DNA from: Bacillota bacterium | GTDB taxonomy: Bacteria > Bacillota > Sulfobacillia > JAJZYS01 > JAILZS01 | NCBI GenBank assembly: GCA_023512375.1 | Contig: JAILZS010000020.1 | Span: 1 to 45,732 of the forward strand | Direction: 5' to 3' | Length of the DNA: 45,732 bases | Shown here: piece after piece, positions 1 through 7,082 of the stretch | Layout of the letters: every line of letters begins with the position of its first letter | How positions within the stretch are numbered: position 1 is the first letter of the stretch | Program-made: the position numbers and the translations under genes | Notes under the pieces: model-generated | What the model was told of the DNA's origin: nothing | Databases searched by the model: none | Seen by the model: the letters and a program-made list of their open reading frames with translations, nothing else

Positions 1-73
1 CCCCTGCCTCCCGAAGCAATGGCGGCGAAGCCGCGAAGCGAAGCCCTTGCCGCGGGCGGGCGGGGAGGAAAGG

Positions 74-616
74 TCACAGCCGGCCCGCGAGCGGGTCCAC
101 CACCGCCCGTCCGCGCCGGGGCCAGGCGGCGGGCGCCGCCCGCGCCGTGGCCACCCCCACGACGCTCCCGACGAAGGGCACGCGGGCGCCGCTGGCCACC
201 CGCACGACCGCCTCGGGCACGCCCCTCGCCGGGCCGTACCCCGCCTGGTAGAGCGTGACGGTCACCCGCGCCTCCCCCTCCCGCCAGGACGCGCGCGCCA
301 CCGCCGGCACCGACACCTCGGGCGGAAGCGAGCACGGCCCGAAGGCCGCGTCCGGCCACGGGGCCGCCCCCGCCCGGGCCGCCTGCCACCTCAGGTCCGA
401 CCAGAACGCCTGGGTGTACACCGCCCCCCGCCCTAGCGCCACCGGGCAGCCCTCTTGGGCCGCGAACGCGGGCAGGGCCGCCCTGGCCACGATCCCGGCG
501 ATCCGCGCCGCCTGGCTCTGCGCCGTCTCCTCCGCCCGGGCTCTCAGGCCGCCGACGGCCAGAAGGCAGGCGGCGAGACCTGCGGCCACCGTCGCCACGG
601 TCGAGCGCGTCTCCAC
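74..616 (-). CDS. Secreted or membrane-anchored protein at the end of the pilus cluster
   Basis: This 180-aa protein has an N-terminal hydrophobic segment (about residues 5-23, AAGLAACLLAVGG) followed by Arg-Ala, which reads as a signal peptide or anchor. The rest is predicted extracytoplasmic, with two cysteines (about residues 57 and 95) and no motif I recognise. I chose the GTG at 616 because GGGAGGGGG lies 8-9 bases upstream; longer reading in the same frame runs into the shadow of the neighbouring gene. It follows the repeat-tailed TadE/G-like gene by 35 bp and is probably co-transcribed, so a pilus-associated role is inferred from context only. Confidence 0.6.
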   Translation of the reverse strand: METRSTVATVAAGLAACLLAVGGLRARAEETAQSQAARIAGIVARAALPAFAAQEGCPVALGRGAVYTQAFWSDLRWQAARAGAAPWPDAAFGPCSLPPEVSVPAVARASWREGEARVTVTLYQAGYGPARGVPEAVVRVASGARVPFVGSVVGVATARAAPAAWPRRGRAVVDPLAGRL

Positions 617-651
617 CTCGGCTATCCCCCTCCCGACCGGCTTCGCCCCGG

Positions 652-2016
652 CTACTGGCAGACGGTCTGCTGCACGTACACCGTCTGCTGGACCGGCACC
701 TGTTGGGTCTGGCAGACGTTCTGGCTCTGGTAGGTGGTGTAGGTGTAGGGCTGCTGGGTGCAGACCTGCTGGCTCTGGTACACGGTCGTCGTGTAGGGCT
801 GCTGGGTCGTGACGTAGTAGGTGTAGGGCTGCATGGAGCACGACTGGACGGTCTTGTAGGTCGTGTAGGGCACGGTCTCGGGCACCCGGACGGTGTAGGG
901 GTAGTAGCCGCAGATCGTGTGGCGCAGCTGCGGCTCGTAACGGCAGACGTAGCGGTACTGGGTCTGGGTGACGTACACCGTCCGGTACGACGTGACCGGG
1001 ACGGTCTGGGTGGTGCATACGTCGTGATAGCCCGTCTCCGGCACGCTCACCGTGCGGTACTGCGTGACCTGGACGGGCACCGTCTGGGTCGTGCACACCT
1101 GCCGGTAGCCCGTCTGCTGCACGGGCACCTGCTGCACCGAGCAGACCTGCTGGTTCACCGTGGTCGTGACGGTCTGCGGCACGGACTGGACGGTGCAGAC
1201 CTGGCCCGCGGGCGCGGAGGCCCCGGCCGTCGACGGACCCCCCGAGGTGCCTCCGCCGCCGGTCGGACCTCCGCCGCTCCCCGCCAGGCTGCCGCCACCC
1301 GCAGGCGAGGCCCCGGACCCGCCGCCGGCCGCCCCGCCCCCGTAGCCGGAGGCGCCAAGGGCGGCGTACTGCGAGAGCTGCGACACCTGGGCCGTCTGGT
1401 TGCCGCCGTTCGTGTAGAGCACCTGCCCCGTGGGCGTCTCCTGCACCTGGGAGACGAGCGAGGCCGAGTACGTGAAGCCGCCGGCTGCGAACGTGAAGAC
1501 GTCCACCGGCACCTGCACCTGGACCCACGCCCCGGGCCCGTCGGCCACGCCCCCGGTCACGGGGTCGGTGGCCCCCGCCTGGTAGACCACCATCGTCCCG
1601 CTGATCGGGCGCGTCATGACGCTGCTCCCGCTGGGGGCCGGCATGTTGCTCAGGGTGAGCGTGGTGGTGCCCGCGGGCGTGCCCGCCCCGCCGTACACGC
1701 ACGAGTCCGCGTTGGGCTGCGGCAGCGTGCCCTGGGTCGCGAGCTGGTCGTAGGCCGCCAGGAAGTCCTGCTCCAGGGCGTCCGGGTTGAGCGTCACGGC
1801 CCCCGTCACCTGGTCGCACTGCACCTGCTGGTCCATCGCCTCGTGCAGGGCGGCCTGCGCCATGGTCCCCACGAGGTTGTTCGCCGCCCGCACCTCCGAC
1901 CACGCGACGAGCGCCGTCGAGCCCACCAGCATCGTGAACATGCCCACGAAGCCGAGGATGGTCCACGACGCCTGCCCCCGGCTGGAGCGGAAAAGGCGCC
2001 GCAGTCGTTCGATCAC
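652..2016 (-). CDS. TadE/TadG-like pseudopilin with Cys/Tyr/Thr repeat tail
   Basis: The 454-aa protein begins with a basic stretch, the motif RGQASW and one membrane helix (ILGFVGMFTMLVGSTALVAW), as in TadE/TadG-type minor pilins. Next comes a globular region (about residues 45-230), then a Gly/Ser/Pro linker (about 240-280). The C-terminal ~170 residues are repeats of the type VCxxQxVPVxxTxYRTV with roughly ten cysteines, ending in VYVQQTVCQ. The GTG at 2016 is preferred because GGAGGTGAG sits 6 bases upstream; an ATG at 2031 would overlap that ribosome site and the preceding TGA. It follows the TadE-like gene directly. The tail looks like an exposed, disulfide-bonded adhesive or structural domain (inference). 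Confidence 0.75.
   Translation of the reverse strand: MIERLRRLFRSSRGQASWTILGFVGMFTMLVGSTALVAWSEVRAANNLVGTMAQAALHEAMDQQVQCDQVTGAVTLNPDALEQDFLAAYDQLATQGTLPQPNADSCVYGGAGTPAGTTTLTLSNMPAPSGSSVMTRPISGTMVVYQAGATDPVTGGVADGPGAWVQVQVPVDVFTFAAGGFTYSASLVSQVQETPTGQVLYTNGGNQTAQVSQLSQYAALGASGYGGGAAGGGSGASPAGGGSLAGSGGGPTGGGGTSGGPSTAGASAPAGQVCTVQSVPQTVTTTVNQQVCSVQQVPVQQTGYRQVCTTQTVPVQVTQYRTVSVPETGYHDVCTTQTVPVTSYRTVYVTQTQYRYVCRYEPQLRHTICGYYPYTVRVPETVPYTTYKTVQSCSMQPYTYYVTTQQPYTTTVYQSQQVCTQQPYTYTTYQSQNVCQTQQVPVQQTVYVQQTVCQ
655..1204 (-). repeat. Protein-level VCxxQxVPVxxTxY repeats
   Basis: This segment encodes about eight imperfect units beginning with Val-Cys and rich in Gln, Thr, Tyr and Pro (for example VCTTQTVPVQVTQYRTV and VCTTQTVPVTSYRTVYV). 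Cysteine spacing is about 15-26 residues. In composition it recalls the YTV repeats of planctomycete envelope proteins, but I make no homology claim. Confidence 0.75.
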
Positions 2017-2030
2017 GTGCCTCACCTCCA

Positions 2031-2558
2031 TCAGGCGAACGGGGCCGACGACGGCGTGGTGCCGGGGTTCACCGTCGCGGTCATCGTCGGCGGCTGGCAG
2101 TAGACGGGCGTGGAGGACCCCGGCGCCAGGTTGGAGCCGGTCGGCTGCTGCGTCACGGGCTGGGCCACGTCGGCCCCGCTCGTGCCGATCTCGAGCGACC
2201 ACCCGCTCCAGGCGAACACCGGCATGGCCACGTCTGCGCGGATGGCCACCGCAACGGGCATGCCCCAGGCCGCCTGGGCCGACGTGGGCGACGCCTGCAC
2301 CTGGATGTCCTGCGGCGGAAGGCCCTGGCTCGCGAAGTAGTCCTTGAGGTCCTGGTCGGCCACGTTCGTGTAGCACCCGTACACGCGCTCGCTGGACAGC
2401 GCCATGCTGGCGGCATGGTTGAGGATGAGCTGGTCGCGGCCGGCGATGAACACGGCCCATGCGGCCGTGCCGAGGAAGAGGAACAGCATGAGCTGGAGGC
2501 TGAACTCGACCCACTCCGCCTGCCCGCGCCGGTCCGAAAGCCGTCGCACGAGGCGCAA
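2031..2558 (-). CDS. TadE-like minor pilin
   Basis: This 175-aa protein has the TadE layout: a short basic N-terminus, RRGQAEWVEF, a hydrophobic helix (SLQLMLFLFLGTAAWAVFIAG) and a ~130-residue extracytoplasmic domain. In TadE proteins the usual motif is RGQALVEF, so this is a variant with one extra residue before VEF. The start is TTG at 2558: GGGGAGGTGAT lies 9 bases upstream, while the ATG at 2565 is in another frame. The stop overlaps the neighbouring reading frame (TGATG). It lies downstream of Flp-like pilin B, separated by a hairpin, and upstream of the repeat-tailed pseudopilin. Confidence 0.8.
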   Translation of the reverse strand: MRLVRRLSDRRGQAEWVEFSLQLMLFLFLGTAAWAVFIAGRDQLILNHAASMALSSERVYGCYTNVADQDLKDYFASQGLPPQDIQVQASPTSAQAAWGMPVAVAIRADVAMPVFAWSGWSLEIGTSGADVAQPVTQQPTGSNLAPGSSTPVYCQPPTMTATVNPGTTPSSAPFA

Positions 2559-2583
2559 CGCGCATCACCTCCCCTGGACAGGC

Positions 2584-2616
2584 GAAGGGGCGGGAGCCCA
2601 CGGCCCCCGCCCCTTC
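2584..2616 (-). terminator. Hairpin between pilin B and the TadE-like gene
   Basis: A perfect 11-bp stem (GAAGGGGCGGG with CCCGCCCCTTC) and an 11-base loop begins 4 bp after the pilin stop and ends just before the TadE ribosome site. There is no clear T-run, so it may work as a partial terminator or as an mRNA-stabilising 3' end that raises the pilin level. Confidence 0.55.
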
Positions 2617-2620
2617 CGGT

Positions 2621-2902
2621 CTACGGCAGCGAGCCTCCGGCGACGCTGCCGTTGAGGCCCGTCACGCTCGCCCCGGCGTTCGAGAACATGGTCTTGAGCG
2701 GACCTGCCACGAACGTGTACACGAGGCCGGCGGCGGCGAGCCCGATGCCCACCTTGAGGGCGGTGGACACCCACTCGCTCTGCCCCGCCTGGCCGCCGAC
2801 GCGCCCGAGGACCCGGTTCACCGCGTCCTCCGCGCGCGCCCGCACGGCCAGCGCCTTCACGTACACCCGGATGCCGAGGCCAGCGCGCTCGTTCGCACGC
2901 AT
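2621..2902 (-). CDS. Flp-like small pilin (paralog B)
   Basis: The 93-aa protein has a positively charged N-terminal half, then GGQAGQSEW and a single hydrophobic helix (STALKVGIGLAAAGLVYTFVAG), ending in a short polar tail with a GGSLP C-terminus. The size and the acidic residue just before one helix fit the Flp pilin family, although the canonical GxxxxEY spacing is not exact. From the GQSEW motif onward it is nearly identical to paralog A (4924-5211). The ATG at 2902 follows GGGGGGTC. A reading frame extending upstream to 3145 crosses a hairpin and is not credible. Together with paralog A it probably forms the fibre subunits of the pilus. Confidence 0.75.
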   Translation of the reverse strand: MRANERAGLGIRVYVKALAVRARAEDAVNRVLGRVGGQAGQSEWVSTALKVGIGLAAAGLVYTFVAGPLKTMFSNAGASVTGLNGSVAGGSLP

Positions 2903-2927
2903 GGCTGACCCCCCAGCGAGACTTGAA

Positions 2928-2941
2928 TCCGTTCGAACGGA
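2928..2941. promoter_or_regulatory. 14-bp palindrome upstream of pilin B
   Basis: The perfect palindrome TCCGTTCGAACGGA lies 26-39 bases upstream of the pilin B start, between it and the copied hairpin. It could be an operator; no flanking promoter is clear. Confidence 0.35.
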
Positions 2942-2967
2942 CTGTCCCGACGACAGCCCAATAAGAA

Positions 2968-2997
2968 GGGGGACCCGGATCACCGGGTCCCCCTCGC
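2968..2997. repeat. Left 30-bp direct repeat of cargo island 1 (hairpin copy)
   Basis: Identical to 4892-4921. It contains a perfect 11-bp stem (GGGGGACCCGG with CCGGGTCCCCC) around the loop ATCA. On the minus strand it is followed by TTCTTATT, so this copy also looks like a terminator, yet no minus-strand gene ends just before it. This supports duplication of the pilin A terminator during insertion of the island. Confidence 0.8.
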
Positions 2998-3257
2998 AAG
3001 ACCTCGCCGCCTCGAACACCGTGGTCAACGACCTCAAAGCCCCCCCGTCTTGCGAGATGGCATCGCAAAACCTTCCCAGACCGTCTTCCGTTCCGGCGAA
3101 TGAACTCTTGACCAGGACGGGCGGTTGTCCACACGATCCTGCCAAGAGCTCGGGCCAGGCTCACTTCACCAATGCGTACACTAGAGTCCAAAATAGGGCA
3201 AACGCCCCCAATTCCAACAAGGCAGAGGAAGGCGACCAAACACCCCGGAGGTGATCA

Positions 3258-3860
3258 ATGAACTCCGGCGACTTCCTTCCGACGGTAGTAGCCTTGGTCG
3301 TCGCCATCGGTCTTCGGGTACTATTGCACGAATCATGGCACTTCCTAGCACGAACAGCGCTGCGAGTTCCATCTTCCATCTGGATCCCTCCGAAGCAATC
3401 AACAAGTCCAACTCACAAGCGGCTACACCTGGGTCCAATTCACATCGGTTGGCCGCCGTATGCTTACGGCATAACCGAACCTTGGCCTCTCCCAGCGCCC
3501 GAGCTGACTCGACTAGGGCCAAAGCGCGTTGCCGCCATCGCTCTCGCAGCTCCCGTCGGCATGTTGTTGTCCGCTGCTGTTGCCCTCGAAGCTGGACTAT
3601 ACTGGAGCACCATTCGACAGCCTTGTTCGGCTGCTGCCTTCATCTGGCTCATCGACTCTGGTGGCAACCTTCTCCCGGATCCGCGGCTGGTGCTAGAGAC
3701 GCCTCACTCCAAAGAGTGGTTTGACACCACCGACGGAGGCATCGTGTCCGCCATGCTCCCTGATGCAGGAGTACGTATTACTCTGATCGTTTCCGGGTAC
3801 GCCGTGATGGCGACAGCTATGTTTGTGTTACTTACAGCGCTCGGCCTGATTCCTATCTAG
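3258..3860 (+). CDS. Small M50-like membrane metalloprotease
   Basis: The 200-aa integral membrane protein carries HESWH (residues 24-28) within a hydrophobic helix, the zinc-binding HExxH of site-2-type proteases. It also has AALAAPVGML near residue 95 (compare the glycine/proline-rich helix of M50 enzymes) and NLLPDP followed by DGG near residues 135-160, which could supply the third zinc ligand. GGAGGTGATC stands right before the ATG. It is shorter than RseP-type enzymes and lacks a PDZ domain. It is the lead plus-strand gene of cargo island 1, opposite to the host operon. The substrate is unknown; a zincin fold of the DUF3267 type is an alternative. Confidence 0.55.
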   Translation: MNSGDFLPTVVALVVAIGLRVLLHESWHFLARTALRVPSSIWIPPKQSTSPTHKRLHLGPIHIGWPPYAYGITEPWPLPAPELTRLGPKRVAAIALAAPVGMLLSAAVALEAGLYWSTIRQPCSAAAFIWLIDSGGNLLPDPRLVLETPHSKEWFDTTDGGIVSAMLPDAGVRITLIVSGYAVMATAMFVLLTALGLIPI

Positions 3861-4179
3861 CACTCGCCAGTCCCATCAGCACCACCATAATAGGAATGCC
3901 AAGCATGCCACAACGTATTCTAGGCGTTGTCCACCGGCTCACCATGGGCAGAAATCCGATGGCGAACACGGCGATTCCCAACCAAATAGGCTGTGGACCA
4001 GCATGAAGAGTGCGGTATCCAAGGAGTGCCACCACAGTGAGCGCTCCCCAGAAAACCCTCCATGCGACTGGGTTACCATCCACCTCATCGCCCCCTCGCC
4101 ATAGCGCAAGAAACACGACCACACATGCCTGCAGATCTTGGCAGAGCTGTTCGGCGGTGCGCAGGCCCCAGATGTCCAC
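3853..4179 (-). CDS. Predicted membrane protein of cargo island 1
   Basis: A 108-aa ORF with three hydrophobic helices (about residues 43-58, 66-82 and 90-106). It starts at GTG 4179 after a weak AAGGGG. It is convergent with the M50-like gene, and the two ORFs overlap by 8 bp at their 3' ends. I recognise no family. Helix content argues for a real gene, but the weak start lowers confidence. Confidence 0.4.
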   Translation of the reverse strand: MDIWGLRTAEQLCQDLQACVVVFLALWRGGDEVDGNPVAWRVFWGALTVVALLGYRTLHAGPQPIWLGIAVFAIGFLPMVSRWTTPRIRCGMLGIPIMVVLMGLASAR

Positions 4180-4302
4180 CCCCTTCTCTCGCCGCTCGGA
4201 GACGTCCTTCCGCCCAAGACAAGGCCCTCCGGTCCCCGCATGTCTGGCGACACGCGGCGAGACAAGCCCGTCCCAACGAGAAGAGGACCCAGGGCGCCAG
4301 CG

Positions 4303-4620
4303 TCAGAGCGCGAGCCAGATGAACCCCGCCGTCGCCGCAAACAGGATCACCAGGAATACGGCCCGCTGCCCCCTGGAAAGGTCAGGCATCACCTCCCGTC
4401 GAACGTATTCCGCGGACCAGGCCGCCACGAGGAGAGCCTCGACCACCGACATGAGCATGCCGAGGCCGACGATGGACGGTAGGTGCCGACTTGGGGCACG
4501 CGCCACCAGCGCCGCCCATGCGAATAGCACCCACGCAACACTTGCCAGTGCGACAACGAACACGATGCCTCGTGCGCACGAGGAGAGTCGCGACCGCGAA
4601 CAACCCCACACCCGACGCAT
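4303..4620 (-). CDS. Predicted membrane protein of cargo island 1
   Basis: This 105-aa ORF has three hydrophobic segments (about residues 17-40, 47-68 and 86-104) separated by basic loops (YVRREVMPDLSRGQR). The ATG at 4620 is preceded by GAGGT at about 11 bases. It lies upstream of, and in the same direction as, the ORF at 3853-4179, and overlaps the start of the plus-strand ORF at 4572. No family is recognised. Confidence 0.4.
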   Translation of the reverse strand: MRRVWGCSRSRLSSCARGIVFVVALASVAWVLFAWAALVARAPSRHLPSIVGLGMLMSVVEALLVAAWSAEYVRREVMPDLSRGQRAVFLVILFAATAGFIWLAL

Positions 4621-4868
4621 CGTTCACCAACCTCGCGAATACGATTTGGGCCTTCGTCGTTGGTGCCACCAAGGCTAGCCTCAAGGAGACGGTTATCGCG
4701 TTCGCCGTTCTGTCGGCTCTCGACATGATGCGTCGCGCGGCAAGGGATGTTCCGCTATTGCGAGCGGGTGTCTTCCTGGCTCAAATGCTCGTCTTCTTGT
4801 GGTCTGCTGCCGAGATCGTTCGTGACCTGGGCGCTCTCCTGCAGCTCTGGAACGGCGGTCCGCCCTAA
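4572..4868 (+). CDS. Possible small membrane protein of cargo island 1
   Basis: In this frame the stretch from about 4635 to 4868 encodes two convincing helices (TVIAFAVLSALDMM and AGVFLAQMLVFLWSAAEIV). The true start is unclear: GTG 4572 gives 98 aa but lacks a good ribosome site and overlaps the divergent gene at 4303-4620. The stop lies 24 bp before the right repeat of the island. The product is unknown. Confidence 0.3.
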   Translation: MRTRRVATANNPTPDASFTNLANTIWAFVVGATKASLKETVIAFAVLSALDMMRRAARDVPLLRAGVFLAQMLVFLWSAAEIVRDLGALLQLWNGGPP

Positions 4869-4891
4869 ACGGCAGCGCAAAATAGAGGCGA

Positions 4892-4921
4892 GGGGGACCC
4901 GGATCACCGGGTCCCCCTCGC
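4892..4921 (-). terminator. Right 30-bp direct repeat of island 1; hairpin after pilin A
   Basis: A perfect 11-bp stem with loop ATCA directly follows the stop of pilin A. It is identical to 2968-2997 and is probably the original terminator or attenuator of pilin A. Confidence 0.7.
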
Positions 4922-4923
4922 CG

Positions 4924-5211
4924 TCACGGAAGCGAGCCGCCGGCCGCGCCCCCGTTCAGGTTGGTCACGTTGGAGCCGGCGCCCGTGAAGACGCCCTTGA
5001 GCGGCCCCGCCACGAACGCGTACACGAGCCCAGCCGCCGCAAGGCCGATGCCCACCTTGAGCGCCGTCCCGACCCACTCCGACTGGCCGGAGCTCCCTCC
5101 GATCTTCCGCGCGAACCGCTCGACGAACGCCTCGCCCCGACGCCAAAGCGCCTGGGGCGCCGCGTACGCCCGGACGGCCAGCACCATGACCCGATCGCTC
5201 ACGCTAGCCAT
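4924..5211 (-). CDS. Flp-like small pilin (paralog A)
   Basis: The 95-aa protein shares with paralog B the block GQSEWVGTALKVGIGLAAAG plus the following VAGPLK, and the GGSLP C-terminus, while the N-terminal ~45 residues differ. It has one membrane helix and the layout of Flp-type pilins. The ATG at 5211 follows GGAGG at 7 bases. Hairpins stand on both sides (5266-5304 and 4892-4917), so its mRNA could be a stable, abundant segment. Located just after the TadB/TadC-like platform genes, it is a candidate major pilin. Confidence 0.75.
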   Translation of the reverse strand: MASVSDRVMVLAVRAYAAPQALWRRGEAFVERFARKIGGSSGQSEWVGTALKVGIGLAAAGLVYAFVAGPLKGVFTGAGSNVTNLNGGAAGGSLP

Positions 5212-5265
5212 GCCACGACCTCCGCTTGCCCGATGGATGCGCGGGCCGACCCGGCCCACAAGAAA

Positions 5266-5304
5266 GGGGCCGGCCCCGGGTCCGCAGACCCCCGGGCCGG
5301 CCCC
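5266..5304 (-). terminator. Hairpin between TadC-like gene and pilin A
   Basis: A GC-only stem of at least 10 bp (GGGGCCGGCC with GGCCGGCCCC) lies 9 bp after the TadC-like stop and about 55 bp before the pilin A start. It is followed on the minus strand by TTTCTTG, as in an intrinsic terminator, although the downstream genes appear to belong to the same unit. Confidence 0.6.
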
Positions 5305-5313
5305 GCATGGCGG

Positions 5314-6141
5314 CTACAGGCCGCCGGAGAACGTCGACATGTGCGCCATCATGCTCGTGACGAACGGCACGCCCCAAAGCAGCAGCGTGTCCACCAGCGC
5401 CACCAGGATCAGCACCTGCATGGTGTTCGGGATCCGGCCTGTGCGGGCCGTGATCGCCCCGTCCCGCAGGCGGTCCATGGTCTGGGTGATGCCGCGCATG
5501 ACCTCCACCGGCGCGTTCGTGTTCCAGCCGCTCAGGACGGCGTCGAAGAACAGCCCGGCGTCCGTGTTGCCGATCCTGTCCGACAGGCTGCGGATCGCCG
5601 CCTCCGGGTTGGGCTCGACCACCAGCCGCGTGAGCACCCGGTCGAGCTCCTTGCGCAGGGGCCCGGTCATGTACTTCGTCGCCTCGGCCATCGCCCTGTG
5701 CATGCTGTAGCCGAGCTCCAGGAAGATGCCCAGGTACAGGCCGAAGTCGGGAAGCTGGGCGACAAGGCGCTTTCTCAACCCGTCGGCCTGCATGGGCAGG
5801 GCCACCACGGGAAACGCGAGTCCCAGGAGGGCGACCGGGGCCGCCTTGGGGCCGCCCAGGGCGAGGGCGAACACGCCGACCATCCCGACCCCCGTCGCCG
5901 CCGGCCCGAGGAGCGTCGCCGGCGTGGCCTCCAGGAACCTGTACGCCCCCACGAACGAAGGCCCCAGGTACGGCAGGATCGAGGAGACGAAGTCCACCGC
6001 CGCGACGCGCATGCGGCGCGACCGCCCCTCCGGCATCGCAAGCCGCAGGTCGGCGAGAAGCTCGTTCGGCTCGGCGAGCACGAGCGCCCCGCCCAGCATG
6101 AGCATGAGCGCGGACGCGATTCCCACGACCACCTCGTTCAC
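5314..6141 (-). CDS. TadC-like inner-membrane platform protein (T2SS F domain)
   Basis: This ~275-aa protein has the GspF/TadC-type domain in its C-terminal half: AQLPDFGLYLGIFLELGYSMHRA, then a helical region with DRVLTRLVVEPNPEAAIRSL and a C-terminal membrane helix (VLILVALVDTLLLWGVPFV). Additional helices lie at about residues 5-25 and 70-115. It would sit in the membrane and couple a secretion ATPase to pilus assembly. The frame begins directly after the TAG of the TadB-like gene; GTG 6141 or the GTG three codons later, which follows GAGGTAGGTGA, are both possible starts. Confidence 0.8.
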   Translation of the reverse strand: MNEVVVGIASALMLMLGGALVLAEPNELLADLRLAMPEGRSRRMRVAAVDFVSSILPYLGPSFVGAYRFLEATPATLLGPAATGVGMVGVFALALGGPKAAPVALLGLAFPVVALPMQADGLRKRLVAQLPDFGLYLGIFLELGYSMHRAMAEATKYMTGPLRKELDRVLTRLVVEPNPEAAIRSLSDRIGNTDAGLFFDAVLSGWNTNAPVEVMRGITQTMDRLRDGAITARTGRIPNTMQVLILVALVDTLLLWGVPFVTSMMAHMSTFSGGL

Positions 6142-7077
6142 CTACCTCGCCAGGATGTCCCTCGTGCTCGTCTCCGACCGCATCCACAGGTAGGCCCCCG
6201 GCACCGTGACCGCCTCGGCGATCAGCACGACGATCCCGAAGGCGGTGTGCGTCAGCGCCTGCCACATCGACGGCTCGAAGAACACGATCGCCACGATGCT
6301 CAGGACGGGCGCGGCGAGGAACATGTTGAACGTGCGGACGTGGGCGTTGAGCTTGGAGCGGCGCTCGATCTCCATGGCCTGCGTCTTGCGCATGTCGTCG
6401 GCGATCCCGATCATGATGTCGCCCATGCCGCTCGTCTTCTCGCGCTCGGCGATGTCGAGGGCGTTGGCGAACATGCCCAGGGCGGGGAGCCTGAGCCACA
6501 CGCTCAGGCGGGCGAACAGGTGGCTCATCGGCTCGCGCCGCACGGCGACCTGGGCGAGAAGGGCCTGCACCTCGGTCCCCAGCGGCGGCGGGAGCATCTC
6601 GGACGCCCGCCTCACCGCCGTCTGGATGCTCGCCCCGCTCTTCATGGCGCTCCCGACCGTGCCGATGAGCGACGCCGCCTGCCCGCGCAGCTTCTCCTCC
6701 GCCGCCTGCGCCCGCCGCTCCACGAACAGGTATCCTGCGGCGAGCATGCCGACTCCCAGGATGGCCGCGGCGGCCGCCGACACGAGGACGAGCCCCACGA
6801 GCGCGACGAACACGGCGCCGAGCCCCATGACGGTCCAGTACGCCTCCGGTGTCATCGGCACGTCGGCCATGCGCAGGCGGATGGCGAACGCGCGGTAGTC
6901 GCCGAAGCGGACGTGCTCCTCCCGGTCCTTGCGTGCGACGCGCTGGACGAGGTTCTCGGAGCGCTCCTGGCGGCGCGCCACCCCCAGGTCGCGCGCCAGG
7001 TCCGCCGAAGGGAAAAAGGCCGAGACGCCCATCCACACCCCGAAGGCAAGAAGCGCGGCGGCGATGATGCCCAGCAT
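6142..7077 (-). CDS. TadB-like inner-membrane platform protein (T2SS F domain)
   Basis: This 311-aa protein shows the TadB arrangement: an N-terminal helix, a cytoplasmic basic region (about residues 25-75), two central helices (about 85-120), a T2SF helical domain (LRGQAASLIGTVGSAMKSGASIQTAV) and two C-terminal helices. The ATG at 7077 follows GGGGGGTGAGAG and begins 5 bp after the M50 gene stop. With the adjacent TadC-like gene it forms the usual TadB/TadC pair of type IVc (Tad/Flp) pili. The matching TadA ATPase is not in the window. Confidence 0.82.
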   Translation of the reverse strand: MLGIIAAALLAFGVWMGVSAFFPSADLARDLGVARRQERSENLVQRVARKDREEHVRFGDYRAFAIRLRMADVPMTPEAYWTVMGLGAVFVALVGLVLVSAAAAAILGVGMLAAGYLFVERRAQAAEEKLRGQAASLIGTVGSAMKSGASIQTAVRRASEMLPPPLGTEVQALLAQVAVRREPMSHLFARLSVWLRLPALGMFANALDIAEREKTSGMGDIMIGIADDMRKTQAMEIERRSKLNAHVRTFNMFLAAPVLSIVAIVFFEPSMWQALTHTAFGIVVLIAEAVTVPGAYLWMRSETSTRDILAR

Positions 7078-7082
7078 GTCTC

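Larger units (their letters stand above)
2968..4921. mobile_element. Cargo island 1, inserted between two pilin genes
   Basis: About 1.9 kb between identical 30-bp direct repeats separates two paralogous pilin genes of the minus-strand operon. Inside are two plus-strand ORFs and two minus-strand membrane ORFs, with more A/T-rich stretches than the flanking core. No transposase or integrase is present. The plus-strand genes run against the host operon, as in phage moron-type cargo. The unit seems to have entered with duplication of the local hairpin; the mechanism is unknown. Confidence 0.55.

Noticed and set aside
855-1204. CRISPR-like repeats
   Set aside because: The repeats are imperfect, vary in length and keep one open reading frame; they are protein repeats.
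2903-3145. N-terminal extension of pilin B to 3145
   Set aside because: It would cross the duplicated hairpin and island sequence, whereas ATG 2902 has a ribosome site and matches paralog A.
3161-3379. Minus-strand 72-codon frame ending with a hydrophobic helix
   Set aside because: It overlaps the start of the M50-like gene, has no ribosome site, and only its last 20 residues look protein-like.
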